Positions 36,061-48,076 are shown, numbered from the stretch's first letter. The stretch is DNA of 64,000 nucleotides from Ambrosia x helenae (GCA_030844895.1 JAUTDX010007111.1:248001-312000), one strand, 5' to 3'. The notes: generated from the letters alone by a model not told the origin. Translations and numbers: made by a program.

Positions 36061-36268
36061 AGGTTTGAGCGAATCAAGTATATTAGATACTCGAACTCAA
36101 ACCGGAAGCTCGTAGGGGCGTGCATTCGATCCGAGACTTGATCAAGGTATGTGTGGATTAATGGGTGGGAGAGTGGTAAATGGGTTGCTAGAATGTCGGA
36201 AATTGCGGGTAAGCATGGCGGGACAGATACGACATTGAAAAGGGAAAGCGTGAGCAAGATCTGCTCTT

Positions 36269-36406
36269 GGCGTACCCTACGCCAGTTTTGGCGTAGGCTA
36301 CGCCAAGCCCAGCTTGCCTACGCCAAACTCCCCTGTCCTATGCCAACTTGCCCCTTCTGCCTACGCTAGTGGCGTAGGATACGCCATTTTTGGCGTACCC
36401 TACGCC
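36269..36406 (+). repeat. Array of GGCGTA-NNN-TACGCC hairpins in the leader
   Basis: Four 15-mers with perfect 6-bp arms and a 3-nt centre at 36269-36283, 36290-36304, 36371-36385 and 36392-36406, with degenerate copies between (CCTACGCC, CCTATGCC). They lie 250-390 nt upstream of gag. The centres vary (CCC, GGC, GGA) while the arms stay fixed. A role in packaging or leader structure is conceivable but unproven. Confidence 0.85.
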
Positions 36407-36655
36407 AAACCCCCTGTCAGCATTGGATGCTGATTTTTCAGCTTGTTACGCTCCCGTACCTTGCCCGAGCAACTCCAGACCTTGTTTATAGACGCAATTA
36501 TACACATGGGATTGCGAATCCGTGTATACATGTAGTAGGGAATGTGGAAGCCCAAATATTGGGAGTAGAAAAATTTACTTTCGTAGAAAGAATGAATGAT
36601 GATTGAAATACCGTGATATGGTATACATGTTAAATGGTTGTTATGTTTCAGAAAC

Positions 36656-39600
36656 ATGGCGGACGAAGGTGATAACGTGGTGGGGGAACGTACCCAACAT
36701 GGTGAAGTGAAGGAGATGGTAGCAACCGAAGTGGGGGAGGCTATAAAAGTAAACCTCCCCAAGATAATAGAAGAGGTGGAGAGTAACATCATGGGGATAG
36801 TGGAAGGTATGTTGACAAGCAAGTTCGATGAATTGAAGAAATTGATTGAAGAGGGGTCATCCGGCTCCAAGAATGTTAAGAGATGTACATACCGAAACTT
36901 CATGTCATGCAACCCCACCGTGTTTAAGGGAGAAATAGATCCACTCGAATGTCTAAGGTGGATCTCGGATATGGAGGGGGTGTTTGCACGAAGTCATTGT
37001 GAAGGCGAAGATGAAGTAATGTTTGCCACGGGGCAATTGCGACTCCGCGCGAAGGATTGGTGGGATAGTTATAGTAAGGAAGTGGGGCAAGAACGAGTAA
37101 GAACCATGACATGGGCTGAGTTTAAAGAGCCCTTCCTGAAGCATCATTGTCCTCAGACTGCAATCGATCGCATTCAGGAAGAGTTTCTACACCTCCGCCA
37201 GAAGAATGAAACCATTGATGAGATCACAAACATATTTCTTGACAAAATGAAGTTTTGTCCAGAATTGGTGGGAACGGAACGAATGAAGATTAACAGGTAT
37301 CATGCCATGTTAAGGGCAGAATACCGGGAGTTTATCACTGCATCGAAATGCAACACGTTGGGTGAACTCATCGATTGGGCTCGTGAACGAGAAACGGAAT
37401 TAAAACGACAAGAACAACGGGGTGAGAAGAGGAAGGCCGAAAAGACTTGGGAGTCGCCAAAGAAGGCTAAGGGGCACGAACAAGGCAAGAAGGATCCTAA
37501 GAAGGGAGAAACACCGAGTTGTAAAACGTGTGGGAAACCGCATACGGGGGAATGCCGCTTGGGGCAAAAGACGTGCTACAATTGTGGGAAGATGGGACAT
37601 CCGTTTTACAAATGCCCTAGTCCGGTTCAGTTGTGTTATCATTGTTATGAACCCGGGCACTTCAAGGCGGATTGTCCCAAGCTCAAGAAGGAGGCACCGA
37701 AAGAAGGAAAGAAGAATGAAGCTTCAAAGGCTCGTGGAAGAATGTTCCAAATCACCGCCGAAGAAGCAAAGAACCACCCCGAGGTGGTGTCGGGTATGTT
37801 ACTAGTCAACAATACTCCTATGTATGCGTTGTTTGATACAGGGGCAAGTAGGTCTTTTGTGTCTACCAAAGTGATTTACCATCCCTCCTTTATCATAGAA
37901 ACGTTGGCAAGCCCATTAGAAGTAGAAATTGCGGATAGTAAAAACTATTTATTACACAACGTATGTAGAGATTGTACTCTCACGGTAGAAGGGGAGGATT
38001 TTAGGGTAGACTTGGTACCCATGACAATGGGGGAATTCCAAGTGGTGATAGGCATGGATTGGTTGGCCAAACACCACGCGGAATTCCAATGTAAGAATAA
38101 AACCATATACGTTACCTCACCTAGTGGGCGGCGGGTAAGTTTTATAGGGGATAGAAAGGTCGAAGCCAAGTTATGCACCTTGGTGGAGACCATGAAACAT
38201 GTGCGTAATGGGGGAAGGGCATTCATGGCCTATGTGGTTGATACCACTATCACCACCCCCAAGATTGAAGAAGTACCGATTGTTAGGGAGTTTCGGGATG
38301 TATTTCCGGATGATCTTCCGGGGCTTCCTCCCGAACGCGAAGTGGAGTTTAAAATTGAATTGGTGCCCGGGGCTCAACCCGTTGCAAAAACACCATATAG
38401 GTTGGCACCCACCGAACTCCGAGAGTTGATGACACAACTTCAAGAGTTACTCGATAAGGGCTTCATTCGCCCGAGTGTGTCCCCGTGGGGAGCCCCTATA
38501 TTGTTTGTGAAGAAGAAGGATGGGTCTATGCGAATGTGCATAGACTACCGGGAGTTGAATAAATTAACAATAAAGAACCGCTACCCCTTACCCCGTATTG
38601 ATGATTTATTCGATCAACTTCAAGGGGCGAGTTGGTTCTCAAAGATTGACCTTCGTTCCGGGTACCATCAATTGAAGGTAAGGGAAGAAGATGTGGCCAA
38701 AACGGCGTTTAGGACCCGGTATGGGCATTACGAGTTCCTAGTAATGTCCTTCGGGTTGACAAATGCTCCGGCCGCATTCATGGATTTAATGAATCGGGTA
38801 TGTCGTTCGATGTTGGATCGTTTTGTGATAGTGTTCATAGACGACATTTTGATTTACTCCCGAAGTGAATCAGATCACGCGGACCATTTACGGGAAGTCC
38901 TCGAGACGCTTAGAAAGGAAAAGCTTTATGCTAAATTTTCTAAGTGTGCCTTTTGGTTGAGGGAAGTCCAGTTTTTGGGGCATGTAGTGAATGAGAAGGG
39001 CATTTCTGTAGACCCTTCGAAAGTGAAGGCGGTGGTGGAATGGGTTTCTCCTAAGAACCCGAGCGAAATTCGAAGTTTTCTGGGCCTAGCCGGTTATTAC
39101 AGAAGGTTTATCCAAGATTTTTCAAAGGTGGCACTACCTTTGACCCGGATGACAAAGAAGAGTGAAAAGTTTGTGTGGGGCGAAGATCAAGAAAGAGCCT
39201 TTCGAATGCTAAAAGAGAAGTTGACCAGTTCGCCTGTTCTGACCTTGCCTGAAGGGTCGGATGATTTTGTAGTTTATACGGATGCCTCGCATCAAGGGTT
39301 GGGGTGTGTTCTGATGCAACGGGGGAAAGTCATCGCCTACGCATCAAGACAACTCAAACCCCATGAATGTAATTACCCAACCCATGATTTGGAATTGGGG
39401 GCCGTAGTGTTTGCGTTGAAAATCTGGAGGCATTACCTGTATGGGACAAAATGTACCATATATTCCGATCACAAAAGCCTCAAGTATTTCTTCGAACAGA
39501 AAGATCTCAACATAAGGCAACGGAGATGGCTAGAGTTGATCAAGGATTATGATTGTGACATTGTGTACCACCCGGGCAAGGCTAATGTGGTGGCCGATGC

Positions 39601-41161
39601 TCTAAGTCGAAAGGAATACCCACCCCCGATTCAAGTTAAGGCCTTGGGTGTTGTAATTACACCTACCCTTTTGGGTGAGATACGAAAGGCCCAAGTCGAG
39701 GCTTTGCAAGCCAATGACCCAAAGAAGATAAGAATGAAAGGGATGATAGACAAGTTGGAAGAGAATGCGGATGGGATGAAGACCCGATATGGGCGGGTAT
39801 GGGTCCCTTGGACATGTGAAGTCAAGACTTCACTACTTGACAAAGCCCACAAGTCCCGGTTCTCAATCCACCCGGGGGCGACCAAGATGTATCGGGATTT
39901 AAAGAAAGACTATTGGTGGCCGGGAATGAAGCGCGACATCGCTAAGTATGTGGAGAAATGTTTGACCTGCTCTCAAGTCAAAGCCGAACACCAAAAGCCT
40001 TACGGGAAATTACAATCACTTGAGGTCCCGGTGTGGAAGTGGGAGGAGATCACTATGGATCTCGTGACAAAATTACCAAAGACAAGGAAGGGTTATGATG
40101 CGATTTGGGTAGTGGTGGACCGACTCACTAAAAGCGCTCACTTTTTGGCTATCCGGGAGGCCTACACCTCCGAACGAATGGCAGAAATTTATGTGAACGA
40201 GATTGTATCCCGGCATGGTGTACCCGTGTCTATTGTGTCGGATCGGGACACTCGATTCACATCCCGGTATTGGAGGAGGTTCCAAGAAGAAATGGGTACG
40301 AAGTTGTTGGTTAGTACCGCCTACCACCCCCAAACTGACGGACAAACCGAAAGAACCATTCAAACCCTCATAGATATGTTGAGGGCATGTGTCCTAGATT
40401 TTGGGGGAAGTTGGGATGAACACTTACCATTAGTGGAATTCTCGTATAATAATAGCTATCACAGTAGCATCCAAATGGCACCATTTGAAATGTTATACGG
40501 GAGAAAATGTAGAACCCCGGTGTGTTGGGGAGAAGTGGGTCAGCGGGAGTTAGCTCCAAGTGATTTGGTGGCTCTCACTAACGAAAAAATTAGCCTAATA
40601 CGGGCTAGAATTCAAGCCGCTCAAGACCGACAAAAGGCGTATGCGGATCGTAGAAGACGACCGATCGAATTTCAAGTGGGAGATTTTGTGTTGCTAAAAG
40701 TCTCCCCTTGGAAGGGCATCATCAGATTTCGTAAGCGCGGGAAGTTAGGCCCGCGTTATATAGGACCCTTCAAAATTTTGGCACGGGTCGGGCAAGTGGC
40801 TTACCGGTTGGAGCTACCGCCATCCTTGAGTGGGATCCACGACACCTTTCATGTGTCCCAGTTACGGAAGTGTCTCGCAGATGAAACCGCGTACGTGCCT
40901 CTTGAAGACATAGAGGTAGACGATAAGTTGAATTATGTAGAAAAACCGGTAGCTATAAGAGATTCCAAGGTGAAGCGGTTGCGAAATAAGACCATAAACC
41001 AAGTTTTGGTTCAATGGCAACATCGGAAGGGTTCGGATCTTACGTGGGAATCCGAGGAAGAAATGCGGAAGCACTATCCTGCTCTATTCGGTACGTATCT
41101 AGGTTTCGGGGTCGAAACCTCTTTTAAGGGGGGTAGACTTGTAACACCCCAAAAATGTTAA
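36656..41161 (+). CDS. Chromovirus gag-pol polyprotein, unit 1, intact
   Basis: A single open frame of about 1,501 codons. Start chosen at MADEGD because unit 2 keeps it while an upstream ATG at 36638 is out of frame there. Retrotrans_gag lies at ~90-200; three Cys/His knuckles at ~289-340 (CKTCGKPHTGEC, CYNCGKMGHPFYKC, CYHCYEPGHFKADC); protease LFDTGAS ~391; RT with FIDDIL ~727 (Phe for the usual Tyr/Val); RNase H YTDASHQ ~872; integrase zinc module H..H..CLTC to ~1105 and D,D,E at ~1134, 1196 and 1231 (TDGQTERT). A chromodomain-like tail spans ~1428-1485 (VLVQWQHRKGSDLTWE). It packages, copies and integrates the element; chromodomains of this lineage guide insertion to heterochromatin. The stop lies 22 nt inside LTR2. 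All catalytic motifs I can see are present. Confidence 0.95.
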   Translation: MADEGDNVVGERTQHGEVKEMVATEVGEAIKVNLPKIIEEVESNIMGIVEGMLTSKFDELKKLIEEGSSGSKNVKRCTYRNFMSCNPTVFKGEIDPLECLRWISDMEGVFARSHCEGEDEVMFATGQLRLRAKDWWDSYSKEVGQERVRTMTWAEFKEPFLKHHCPQTAIDRIQEEFLHLRQKNETIDEITNIFLDKMKFCPELVGTERMKINRYHAMLRAEYREFITASKCNTLGELIDWARERETELKRQEQRGEKRKAEKTWESPKKAKGHEQGKKDPKKGETPSCKTCGKPHTGECRLGQKTCYNCGKMGHPFYKCPSPVQLCYHCYEPGHFKADCPKLKKEAPKEGKKNEASKARGRMFQITAEEAKNHPEVVSGMLLVNNTPMYALFDTGASRSFVSTKVIYHPSFIIETLASPLEVEIADSKNYLLHNVCRDCTLTVEGEDFRVDLVPMTMGEFQVVIGMDWLAKHHAEFQCKNKTIYVTSPSGRRVSFIGDRKVEAKLCTLVETMKHVRNGGRAFMAYVVDTTITTPKIEEVPIVREFRDVFPDDLPGLPPEREVEFKIELVPGAQPVAKTPYRLAPTELRELMTQLQELLDKGFIRPSVSPWGAPILFVKKKDGSMRMCIDYRELNKLTIKNRYPLPRIDDLFDQLQGASWFSKIDLRSGYHQLKVREEDVAKTAFRTRYGHYEFLVMSFGLTNAPAAFMDLMNRVCRSMLDRFVIVFIDDILIYSRSESDHADHLREVLETLRKEKLYAKFSKCAFWLREVQFLGHVVNEKGISVDPSKVKAVVEWVSPKNPSEIRSFLGLAGYYRRFIQDFSKVALPLTRMTKKSEKFVWGEDQERAFRMLKEKLTSSPVLTLPEGSDDFVVYTDASHQGLGCVLMQRGKVIAYASRQLKPHECNYPTHDLELGAVVFALKIWRHYLYGTKCTIYSDHKSLKYFFEQKDLNIRQRRWLELIKDYDCDIVYHPGKANVVADALSRKEYPPPIQVKALGVVITPTLLGEIRKAQVEALQANDPKKIRMKGMIDKLEENADGMKTRYGRVWVPWTCEVKTSLLDKAHKSRFSIHPGATKMYRDLKKDYWWPGMKRDIAKYVEKCLTCSQVKAEHQKPYGKLQSLEVPVWKWEEITMDLVTKLPKTRKGYDAIWVVVDRLTKSAHFLAIREAYTSERMAEIYVNEIVSRHGVPVSIVSDRDTRFTSRYWRRFQEEMGTKLLVSTAYHPQTDGQTERTIQTLIDMLRACVLDFGGSWDEHLPLVEFSYNNSYHSSIQMAPFEMLYGRKCRTPVCWGEVGQRELAPSDLVALTNEKISLIRARIQAAQDRQKAYADRRRRPIEFQVGDFVLLKVSPWKGIIRFRKRGKLGPRYIGPFKILARVGQVAYRLELPPSLSGIHDTFHVSQLRKCLADETAYVPLEDIEVDDKLNYVEKPVAIRDSKVKRLRNKTINQVLVQWQHRKGSDLTWESEEEMRKHYPALFGTYLGFGVETSFKGGRLVTPQKC
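41121..41139 (+). other. Polypurine tract, unit 1
   Basis: CTTTTAAGGGGGGTAGACT immediately before LTR2, within the last codons of pol. Confidence 0.85.
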
Positions 41162-42959
41162 CAAATAATAGTATGGTGGAATTATATGTATATATATATA
41201 TATACCTACGTGTAAAAACGTATAAGTATGAGTATGTATGTATGCGTGTATGTGCATGTATGTAGATGTTTGTACCCCTAGTTGTAAGTGGTGCATTGGT
41301 AATTGTACATTTGATAAACATAAAAGTTACCAAGTTAGTCACTTGGGTAATTTGGTAGAAACTTAACTAATAAGAGGGAGGGGTTAAATATGAAATAACA
41401 CACACTTGAGGGGTGGTTTGGGGAGATTAGAAGTGGCAAGTTAGGAGGGATTAAAAAAAAAAAAAAAGAAAGAAAGAAAGAAAAGAATAGAAACGCAGAG
41501 AGAGAGGGAGAAAGGGGTGACAAAGAGGGTTCTCCACAACAGCCCTCTATAGCTGAGATTAAGTGAGAAAAACACCTCTAATCCCCTGCATGTTCTTGGA
41601 TTATTAACCCTCTTGTGGTGCTAATATCATTGGTAAGTTGTATGATTTATTTTGGTAGAGTTTGGAAGTAGTTTGGTGGGATTTCATGATTTTGTTGTGA
41701 TAATTACTCTTGTGGCTTAGGAAAGCATGATTTGTATGTATGATAGTGTAAATTGATGAGATTTCATGTTAAATTGGGTGGGTTAGGGCTGAATTGACAA
41801 TTGTTAAGTGGGTGTTGGAATGAAGGTTTCTGTTGACTTTTTAAAAGTCAAACAGGACCTTAATCTCATAAGAGCTCAATTGATTATGCTTATTGTTAGG
41901 AATTCATGAAGATTGAAAGTATAAGTATAGAATTGGGAATGTTGTGTCATGGAATGATATAACCACTTGGATGTATGGATATGCACACCAATTGTATGAT
42001 GAAATGCCTAGTATCTTAGAATAGGTGAAATTGTAGAAAAATACATGATAAATATGATGGTAGATGTTGTAGCTATGTGATTATGCTAGTTTATCTACCT
42101 TGTACCAAGAATGGTAAAGGGTAAAGTACGAAAAGCTAAAGTATGAATTCCTTCACTATGTAGGTGTGAAGGTGGAAGGTACAAGCGGTTACAAGGAGCA
42201 AGGCGCGCACGACAAAGGTAAGTTGGTTACTACCAACTACGTAGTCTAATGAGTATGTTAGTCATAGTTGTATGTATGCATTTTGTGATTGAAATTGGTA
42301 GAACGGAAGTAACATGGAGTACCCTTGTGGCTACACAAGGGTATTAATTGGTAGAATGGTTTAAATGGTGGAAGCACCCTTAACGGGTCAAAATAGTAGG
42401 GACACCCTCGATGGGTCAATATGGTGGAAGTACCCATAACGGGTCAAAATAGTAGTAACACCCTTAACGGGTCAAAATGGTGGGAATACCCTTAACGGGT
42501 CAAAATGGTAGGAATACCCTTAACGGGTCAAAATGGTAGAAGTAAGGATTTCATTATGGATCCATGGACTTCTTGGATCCCTTGGACAAGACGTTCATAT
42601 GGTTTATAACCTACTAAACGTTTGCCTTGTTGATTTGTAATAGGTAAAGCACATGAATGAAGATCAAGTCTCAAGCAAGGATGGGTTATGCACGCTCGCG
42701 TTCTTTTGGGTTGGGTACCATGGTTATATTAGGATCTTTGAGTCTTTTAAACAAGTTGTTAATGTTTTGTAGATGGTTTTGGATATGGGTCAAAGATTCG
42801 CATGGTAGCCAACTTAGGCTTGTCTTTTGTAAACTTAACTATTGTCGCCAAGGTTGTTGGCACGTTGTTGGACATGACGTTTTGGATATATATAAATATG
42901 TATATAATGGATGTTTAAATGTTGTCTATATGTTTAAAAAAAAAAATCGAGTCCTTACA
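41140..42959 (+). repeat. Chromovirus LTR2 (shared middle LTR)
   Basis: 1,820 bp. It serves as 3' LTR of unit 1 and 5' LTR of unit 2. Private differences against both outer LTRs: 41357 A, 41671 G, 41883 A, 42103 T, 42404 A, 42546 G, 42583 T, 42911 A and 42954 C, plus loss of a C in the A-run near 41455. Several are G-to-A or C-to-T. Confidence 0.95.
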
Positions 42960-42962
42960 AGT

Positions 42963-42976
42963 TGGTATCAGAGCCA
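42963..42976 (+). other. Primer-binding site, chromovirus unit 2
   Basis: TGGTATCAGAGCCA after LTR2, same spacing as unit 1. Confidence 0.95.
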
Positions 42977-43184
42977 AGGTTTGAGCGAATCAAGTATATT
43001 AGATACTTGAACTCAAACCGGAAGCTCGTAGGGGCGTGCATTCGATCCGAGACTTGATCAAGGTATGTGTGGATTAATGGGTGGGAGAGTGGTAAATGAG
43101 TTGCTAGAATGTCGGAAATTGCGGGTAAGAATGGCGGGAAAGATACGGCATTGAAAAGGGAAAAGCGTGAGCAAACCTGCTCTT

Positions 43185-43321
43185 GGCGTACCCTACGCCA
43201 GTTTTGGCGTAGGCTACGCCAAGCCCAGCTTGCCTACGCCAAACTCCTGTCCTACGCCAACTTGCCCCCTTCTGCCTACGCTAGTGGCGTAGGCTACGCC
43301 ATTTTTGGCGTACCCTACGCC
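43185..43321 (+). repeat. GGCGTA-NNN-TACGCC hairpin array, unit 2
   Basis: Perfect arms at 43185-43199, 43206-43220, 43286-43300 and 43307-43321. The third centre is GGC here and GGA in unit 1, and spacing between blocks differs by small indels. The arms are unchanged. Confidence 0.85.
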
Positions 43322-43571
43322 AAACCCCCTGTCAGCCTTGGATGCTGATTTTTCAGCTTGTTACGCTCCCGTACCTTGCCCGAGCAACTCCAAAACTTGT
43401 TTATAGACGCAATTATACACATGGGATTGCGAATCCGTGTATACATGTAGTAGGGAATGTGGAAGCCCAAATATTGGGAGTAGAAAAATTTACTTTCGTA
43501 GAAAGAATGAATGATGATTGAAATACCGTGATATGGTATACATGTTAAATGGTTGTTAATGTTTCAGAAAC

Positions 43572-46500
43572 ATGGCGGACGAAGGTGATAACGTGGTGGG
43601 GGAACGTACCCAACATGGTGAAGTGAAGGAGATGGTAGCAACCGAAGTGGGGGAGGCTATAAAAGTAAACCTCCCCAAGATAATAGAAGAGGTGGAGAGT
43701 AACATCATGGGGATAGTGGAAGGTATGTTGACAAGCAAGTTCGATGAATTGAAGAAATTGATTGAAGAGGGGTCATCCGGCTCCAAGAATGTTAAGAGAT
43801 GTACATACCGAAACTTCATGTCATGCAACCCCACCGTGTTTAAGGGAGAAATAGATCCACTCGAATGTCTAAGGTGGATCTCGGATATGGAGGGGGTGTT
43901 TGCACGAAGTCATTGTGAAGGCGAAGATGAAGTAATGTTTGCCACGGGGCAATTGCGACTCCGCGCGAAGGATTGGTGGGATAGTTATAGTAAGGAAGTG
44001 GGGCAAGAACGAGTAAGAACCATGACATGGGCTGAGTTTAAAGAGCCCTTCCTGAAGCATCATTGTCCTCAGACTGCAATCGATCGCATTCAGGAAGAGT
44101 TTCTACACCTCCGCCAGAAGAATGAAACCATTGATGAGATCACAAACATATTTCTTGACAAAATGAAGTTTTGTCCAGAATTGGTGGGAACGGAACGAAT
44201 GAAGATTAACAGGTATCATGCCATGTTAAGGGCAGAATACCGGGAGTTTATCACTGCATCGAAATGCAACACGTTGGGTGAACTCATCGATTGGGCTCGT
44301 GAACGAGAAACGGAATTAAAACGACAAGAACAACGGGGTGAGAAGAGGAAGGCCGAAAAGACTTGGGAGTCGCCAAAGAAGGCTAAGGGGCACGAACAAG
44401 GCAAGAAGGATCCTAAGAAGGGAGAAACACCGAGTTGTAAAACGTGTGGGAAACCGCATACGGGGGAATGCCGCTTGGGGCAAAAGACGTGCTACAATTG
44501 TGGGAAGACGGGACATCCGTTTTACAAATGCCCTAGTCCGGTTCAGTTGTGTTATCATTGTTATGAACCCGGGCACTTCAAGGCGGATTGTCCCAAGCTC
44601 AAGAAGGAGGCACCGAAAGAAGGAAAGAAGAATGAAGCTTCAAAGGCTCGTGGAAGAATGTTCCAAATCACCGCCGAAGAAGCAAAGAACCACCCCGAGG
44701 TGGTGTCGGGTATGTTACTAGTCAACAATACTCCTATGTATGCGTTGTTTGATACAGGGGCAAGTAGGTCTTTTGTGTCTACCAAAGTGATTTACCACCC
44801 CTCCTTTATCATAGAAACGTTGGCAAGCCCATTAGAAGTAGAAATTGCGGATAGTAAAAACTATTTATTACACAACGTATGTAGAGATTGTACTCTCACG
44901 GTAGAAGGGGAGGATTTTAGGGTAGACTTGGTACCCATGACAATGGGGGAATTCCAAGTGGTGATAGGCATGGATTGGTTGGCCAAACACCACGCGGAAT
45001 TCCAATGTAAGAATAAAACCATATACGTTACCTCACCTAGTGGGCGGCGGGTAAGTTTTATAGGGGATAGAAAGGTCGAAGCCAAGTTATGCACCTTGGT
45101 GGAGACCATGAAACATGTGCGTAATGGGGGAAGGGCATTCATGGCCTATGTGGTTGATACCACTATCACCACCCCCAAGATTGAAGAAGTACCGATTGTT
45201 AGGGAGTTTCGGGATGTATTTCCGGATGATCTTCCGGGGCTTCCTCCCGAACGCGAAGTGGAGTTTAAAATTGAATTGGTGCCCGGGGCTCAACCCGTTG
45301 CAAAAACACCATATAGGTTGGCACCCACCGAACTCCGAGAGTTGATGACACAACTTCAAGAGTTACTCGATAAGGGCTTCATTCGCCCGAGTGTGTCCCC
45401 GTGGGGAGCCCCTATATTGTTTGTGAAAAAGAAGGATGGGTCTATGCGAATGTGCATAGACTACCGGGAGTTGAATAAATTAACAATAAAGAACCGCTAC
45501 CCCTTACCCCGTATTGATGATTTATTCGATCAACTTCAAGGGGCGAGTTGGTTCTCAAAGATTGACCTTCGTTCCGGGTACCATCAATTGAAGGTAAGGG
45601 AAGAGATGTGGCCAAAACGGCGTTTAGGACCCGGTATGGGCATTACGAGTTCCTAGTAATGTCCTTCGGGTTGACAAATGCTCCGGCCGCATTCATGGAT
45701 TTAATGAATCGGGTATGTCGTTCGATGTTGGATCGTTTTGTGATAGTGTTTATAGACGACATTTTGATTTACTCCCGAAGTGAATCAGATCACGCGGACC
45801 ACTTACGGGAAGTCCTCGAGACGCTTAGAAAGGAAAAGCTTTATGCTAAATTTTCTAAGTGTGCCTTTTGGTTGAGGGAAGTCCAGTTTTTGGGGCATGT
45901 AGTGAATGAGAAGGGCATTTCTGTAGACCCTTCGAAAGTGAAGGCGGTGGTGGAATGGGTTTCTCCTAAGAACCCGAGCGAAATTCGAAGTTTTCTGGGC
46001 CTAGCCGGTTATTACAGAAGGTTTATCCAAGATTTTTCAAAGGTGGCACTACCTTTGACCCGGATGACAAAGAAGAGTGAAAAGTTTGTGTGGGGCGAAG
46101 ACCAAGAAAGAGCCTTTCGAATGCTAAAAGAGAAGTTGACCAGTTCGCCTGTTCTGACCTTGCCTGAAGGGTCGGATGATTTTGTAGTTTATACGGATGC
46201 CTCGCATCAAGGGTTGGGGTGTGTTCTGATACAACGGGGGAAAGTCATCGCCTACGCATCAAGACAACTCAAACCCCATGAATGTAATTACCCAACCCAT
46301 GATTTGGAATTGGGGGCCGTAGTGTTTGCGTTGAAAATCTGGAGGCATTACCTGTATGGGACAAAATGTACCATATATTCCGATCACAAAAGCCTCAAGT
46401 ATTTCTTCGAACAGAAAGATCTCAACATAAGGCAACGGAGATGGCTAGAGTTGATCAAGGATTATGATTGTGACATTGTGTACCACCCGGGCAAGGCTAA

Positions 46501-48076
46501 TGTGGTGGCCGATGCTCTAAGTCGAAAGGAATACCCACCCCCGATTCAAGTTAAGGCCTTGGGTGTTGTAATTACACCTACCCTTTTGGGTGAGATACGA
46601 AAGGCCCAAGTCGAGGCCTTGCAAGCCAATGACCCAAAGAAGATAAGAATGAAAGGGATGATAGACAAGTTGGAAGAGAATGCGGATGGGATGAAGACCC
46701 GATATGGGCGGGTATGGGTCCCTTGGACATGTGAAGTCAAGACTTCACTACTTGACAAAGCCCACAAGTCCCGGTTCTCAATCCACCCGGGGGCGACCAA
46801 GATGTATCGGGATTTAAAGAAAGACTATTGGTGGCCGGGAATGAAGCGCGACATCGCTAAGTATGTGGAGAAATGTTTGACCTGCTCTCAAGTCAAAGCC
46901 GAACACCAAAAGCCTTACGGGAAATTACAATCACTTGAGGTCCCGGTGTGGAAGTGGGAGGAGATAACTATGGATCTCGTGACAAAATTACCAAAGACAA
47001 GGAAGGGTTATGATGCGATTTGGGTAGTGGTGGACCGACTCACTAAAAGCGCTCACTTTTTGGCTATCCGGGAGGCCTACACCTCCGAACGAATGGCAGA
47101 AATTTATGTGAACGAGATTGTATCCCGGCATGGTGTACCCGTGTCTATTGTGTCGGATCGGGACACTTGATTCACATCCCGGTATTGGAGGAGGTTCCAA
47201 GAAGAAATGGGTACGAAGTTGTTGGTTAGTACCGCCTACCACCCCCAAACTGACGGACAAACCGAAAGAACCATTCAAACCCTCATAGATATGTTGAGGG
47301 CATGTGTCCTAGATTTTGGGGGAAGTTGGGATGAACACTTACCATTAGTGGAATTCTCGTATAATAATAGCTATCACAGTAGCATCCAAATGGCACCATT
47401 TGAAATGTTATACGGGAGAAAATGTAGAACCCCGGTGTGTTGGGGAGAAGTGGGTCAACGGGAGTTAGCTCCAAGTGATTTGGTGGCTCTCACTAACGAA
47501 AAAATTAGCCTAATACGGGCCAGAATTCAAGCCGCTCAAGACCGACAAAAGGCGTATGCGGATCGTAGAAGACGACCGATCGAATTTCAAGTGGGAGATT
47601 TTGTGTTGCTAAAAGTCTCCCCTTGGAAGGGCATCATCAGATTTCGTAAGTGCGGGAAGTTAGGCCCGCGTTATATAGGACCCTTCAAAATTTTGGCACG
47701 GGTCGGGCAAGTGGCTTACCGGTTGGAGCTACCGCCATCCTTGAGTGGGATCCACGACACCTTTCATGTGTCCCAGTTACGGAAGTGTCTCGCAGATGAA
47801 ACCGCGTACGTGCCTCTTGAAGACATAGAGGTAGACGATAAGTTGAATTATGTAGAAAAACCGGTAGCTATAAGAGATTCCAAGGTGAAGCGGTTGCGAA
47901 ATAAGACCATAAACCAAGTTTTGGTTCAATGGCAACATCGGAAGGGTTCGGATCTTACGTGGGAATCCGAGGAAGAAATGCGGAAGCACTATCCTGCTCT
48001 ATTCGGTACGTATCTAGGTTTCGGGGTCGAAACCTCTTTTAAGGGGGGTAGACTTGTAACACCCCAAAAATGTTAA
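43572..48076 (+). pseudogene. Chromovirus gag-pol polyprotein, unit 2, inactivated
   Basis: Nearly identical to the unit 1 polyprotein with the same domain order, but broken twice. A 1-nt deletion near 45605 (GGGAAGAGATG against GGGAAGAAGATG in unit 1) shifts the frame inside RT just before the catalytic aspartates. A TGA at 47168-47170 replaces CGA just after the second integrase Asp (SDRDT). Other changes include Met to Thr in a knuckle (44510), Met to Ile in RNase H (46230) and Arg to Cys near the integrase C-terminus (47650). Three open segments remain (43572-45656, 45608-47170, 47207-48076). The nonsense change is a C-to-T at a CpG, as expected for methylated, silenced DNA. Confidence 0.95.
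48036..48054 (+). other. Polypurine tract, unit 2
   Basis: Identical to the unit 1 tract, directly before LTR3. Confidence 0.85.
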
